Positions 63,087-64,000 of a stretch of DNA of 64,000 nucleotides are shown in pieces (the stretch's first letter is position 1; each line of letters starts with the position of its first letter). The position numbers and the translations under genes were made by a program. The notes under the pieces were generated by a model. That model had not been told where the DNA came from, searched no databases, and was given only the letters and a program-made list of their open reading frames with translations. Origin of the DNA: Brevibacterium sp. 239c (GTDB taxonomy: Bacteria > Actinomycetota > Actinomycetes > Actinomycetales > Brevibacteriaceae). The stretch is taken from NCBI RefSeq assembly GCF_900169365.1, contig NZ_FXZH01000002.1, positions 124,001 to 188,000 on the forward strand, written 5' to 3'.

Positions 63087-64000
63087 TCAGAGATCGCCGA
63101 GGCTGGTGTTCGCCCCGCACAGAACGACGCACACCTTCTCATCCGGTCCGGGAACGTAGCTCGCGGGACTGCCAGAACCTGAACTTGAACCTGAACCACC
63201 TGAGCCGTGGATTCCGGCCAGCGCCGTTGCCGCTGCATGTTCAACCGCCAAACGATGCTCGCTCCACAGGTGCTGGCGAGCGGAGATGATCTGCTCATCG
63301 GCGACGAACACCGAGGTGACAAGGTCACTCTGCGCGGCCGCCACCGCCAAGGACGTGGCTCGCCTGGCACCCAGAGAATCGGCGGCCACCGAATCGACCG
63401 GAACATCGACAGGCTCACCCGCAGCCAACGCAGCATTCAACGCCCGACAGTTCGCAGGCTCCACCACGACGGTGCGCACCCCGTGGAAGGTCGCGGCCGT
63501 CGCCACTCCGGCGAACAGGCCCCCTCCTCCGGCAGAGACGACGATCGTGTCGAGGTCGGGAATCTGGGACAAGATCTCGGTCATCAACGTGCCGGCGCCA
63601 GCGGCGATGAGCGGATTGTCATAGGCGTGTGAAGCCAAGGCACCGGAGGCTTTGACGAATTCCTCGCAGGCCAGGGCCGCCTCGGCGAATTCGGAGCCGA
63701 TCAGGCGCACCTGCGCACCATAGCCGCGCAGTCGCTCGACCTTGACGGCCGGCGCATTGGTGGGCAGGAACACGGTTGCCGGAACGCCGGCGTCGCGGGC
63801 CGCCCACGCGCACGCCAAGCCCGCGTTGCCACCTGATGCGATCGTGACTCCGGCTTCGGGGAAGGTGCCCTCTGCCAGATGTGTCTGGATGAAGTTCTGC
63901 GCGCCCCGAGCCTTGAATGAGCCGGTGTACTGCATGAACTCGAGGGCGAAGTGGACCCCTGAGCCAGCCGGGTCATGAGCAGGTGAGGCAGACCACGTCG
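63087..64000 (-). CDS. Threonine/serine dehydratase (PLP), C-terminal part
   Basis: The frame is open to the right edge, so the N-terminus is missing. QYTGSFKARGAQN holds the PLP lysine, ASGGNAGLACAWAARDAGVPATVFLPTNAP the phosphate-binding SGGN loop, and VVSAGGGGLFAGVA the glycine loop of fold-type II dehydratases (IlvA/TdcB-like). It deaminates threonine or serine to 2-oxobutyrate or pyruvate. A Gly/Ser-rich insert (GSGGSGSSSGSGSP) lies close to the C-terminus. There is no regulatory ACT domain, so it is a catabolic-type enzyme. Confidence 0.83.
   Translation of the reverse strand, partial: TWSASPAHDPAGSGVHFALEFMQYTGSFKARGAQNFIQTHLAEGTFPEAGVTIASGGNAGLACAWAARDAGVPATVFLPTNAPAVKVERLRGYGAQVRLIGSEFAEAALACEEFVKASGALASHAYDNPLIAAGAGTLMTEILSQIPDLDTIVVSAGGGGLFAGVATAATFHGVRTVVVEPANCRALNAALAAGEPVDVPVDSVAADSLGARRATSLAVAAAQSDLVTSVFVADEQIISARQHLWSEHRLAVEHAAATALAGIHGSGGSGSSSGSGSPASYVPGPDEKVCVVLCGANTSLGDL

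Noticed and set aside
1..64000. tRNA, rRNA, insertion sequence ends, phage attachment sites or replication origin
   Set aside because: I read both strands for these and saw no convincing example. A covariance-model scan would be needed to exclude small RNAs.

Overview
The window is about 64 kb of high-GC DNA from an actinobacterium. The evidence is the codon bias, the DUF6230/DUF6114, DUF6204 and YqeB-like families, an IdeR/DtxR-type iron box, the heterotetrameric sarcosine oxidase operon and many ATGA-overlapping operons. A Brevibacterium-like member of the Micrococcales is the best guess from gene content, but this is an inference and was not checked by a search. Nearly all the DNA is protein-coding. 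I saw no rRNA, tRNA, CRISPR array, phage or intact insertion sequence.

Layout, left part (1-20 kb): the 3' end of a class I glutamine amidotransferase; an AGCS amino acid/Na+ symporter; a three-gene exported/membrane operon (DUF6230, DUF6114, Pro-rich secreted protein) closed by a 16-bp-stem terminator; a GntR / creatininase-family / AbgT operon; a secreted CE1/PHB-depolymerase-like esterase; a GntR regulator divergent from ACC deaminase (acdS), which is followed by an AceE-like homodimeric 2-oxoacid dehydrogenase E1; a second AGCS symporter; a succinate-semialdehyde dehydrogenase; a DHA2-type MFS exporter; and a TetR / DUF6204 / winged-helix operon.

Middle part (20-43 kb): a decayed MFS pseudogene; an operon of an AMP-forming ligase, a ketosynthase and an acyl-CoA dehydrogenase-like enzyme with an amidohydrolase behind it; a DUF3311 plus SSS-type symporter pair; a branched-chain 2-oxoacid dehydrogenase operon (E1 alpha, E1 beta, E2, no E3); a YqeB-like membrane protein divergent from a TetR regulator; an iron-boxed siderophore-utilisation pair (a siderophore-interacting flavoprotein fused to a methyltransferase-like domain, plus a substrate-binding lipoprotein); an Lrp regulator; and an electron-transfer flavoprotein operon (etfB, etfA) that ends in an unusual cytochrome b protein with four PWPP-type repeats in a long N-terminal tail.

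Right part (43-64 kb): a catabolic island that reads as creatine -> sarcosine -> glycine -> serine -> pyruvate. It holds an MHS-type transporter, creatinase, IclR and GntR regulators, glyA, soxB, soxD, soxA, soxG, sdaA and purU. It is followed by an Orn/Lys/Arg decarboxylase divergent from a LysR regulator, an IclR regulator, a RibD-C/DHFR-like reductase, a stand-alone ABC ATPase, an SGNH hydrolase, a 62-residue membrane protein and the C-terminal part of a threonine/serine dehydratase cut by the window edge.

The window is dominated by amino acid and amine catabolism with its transporters and local regulators (four GntR/FCD or IclR regulators beside catabolic genes, plus Lrp, LysR and TetR types). 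The strongest leads for something undescribed are the ETF-linked diheme cytochrome b with GLPRVxGGEPWPP repeats, the acdS plus AceE-like 2-oxobutyrate route, the DUF6230/DUF6114/secreted-protein operon and the small ligase/ketosynthase/ACAD cluster without a carrier protein.
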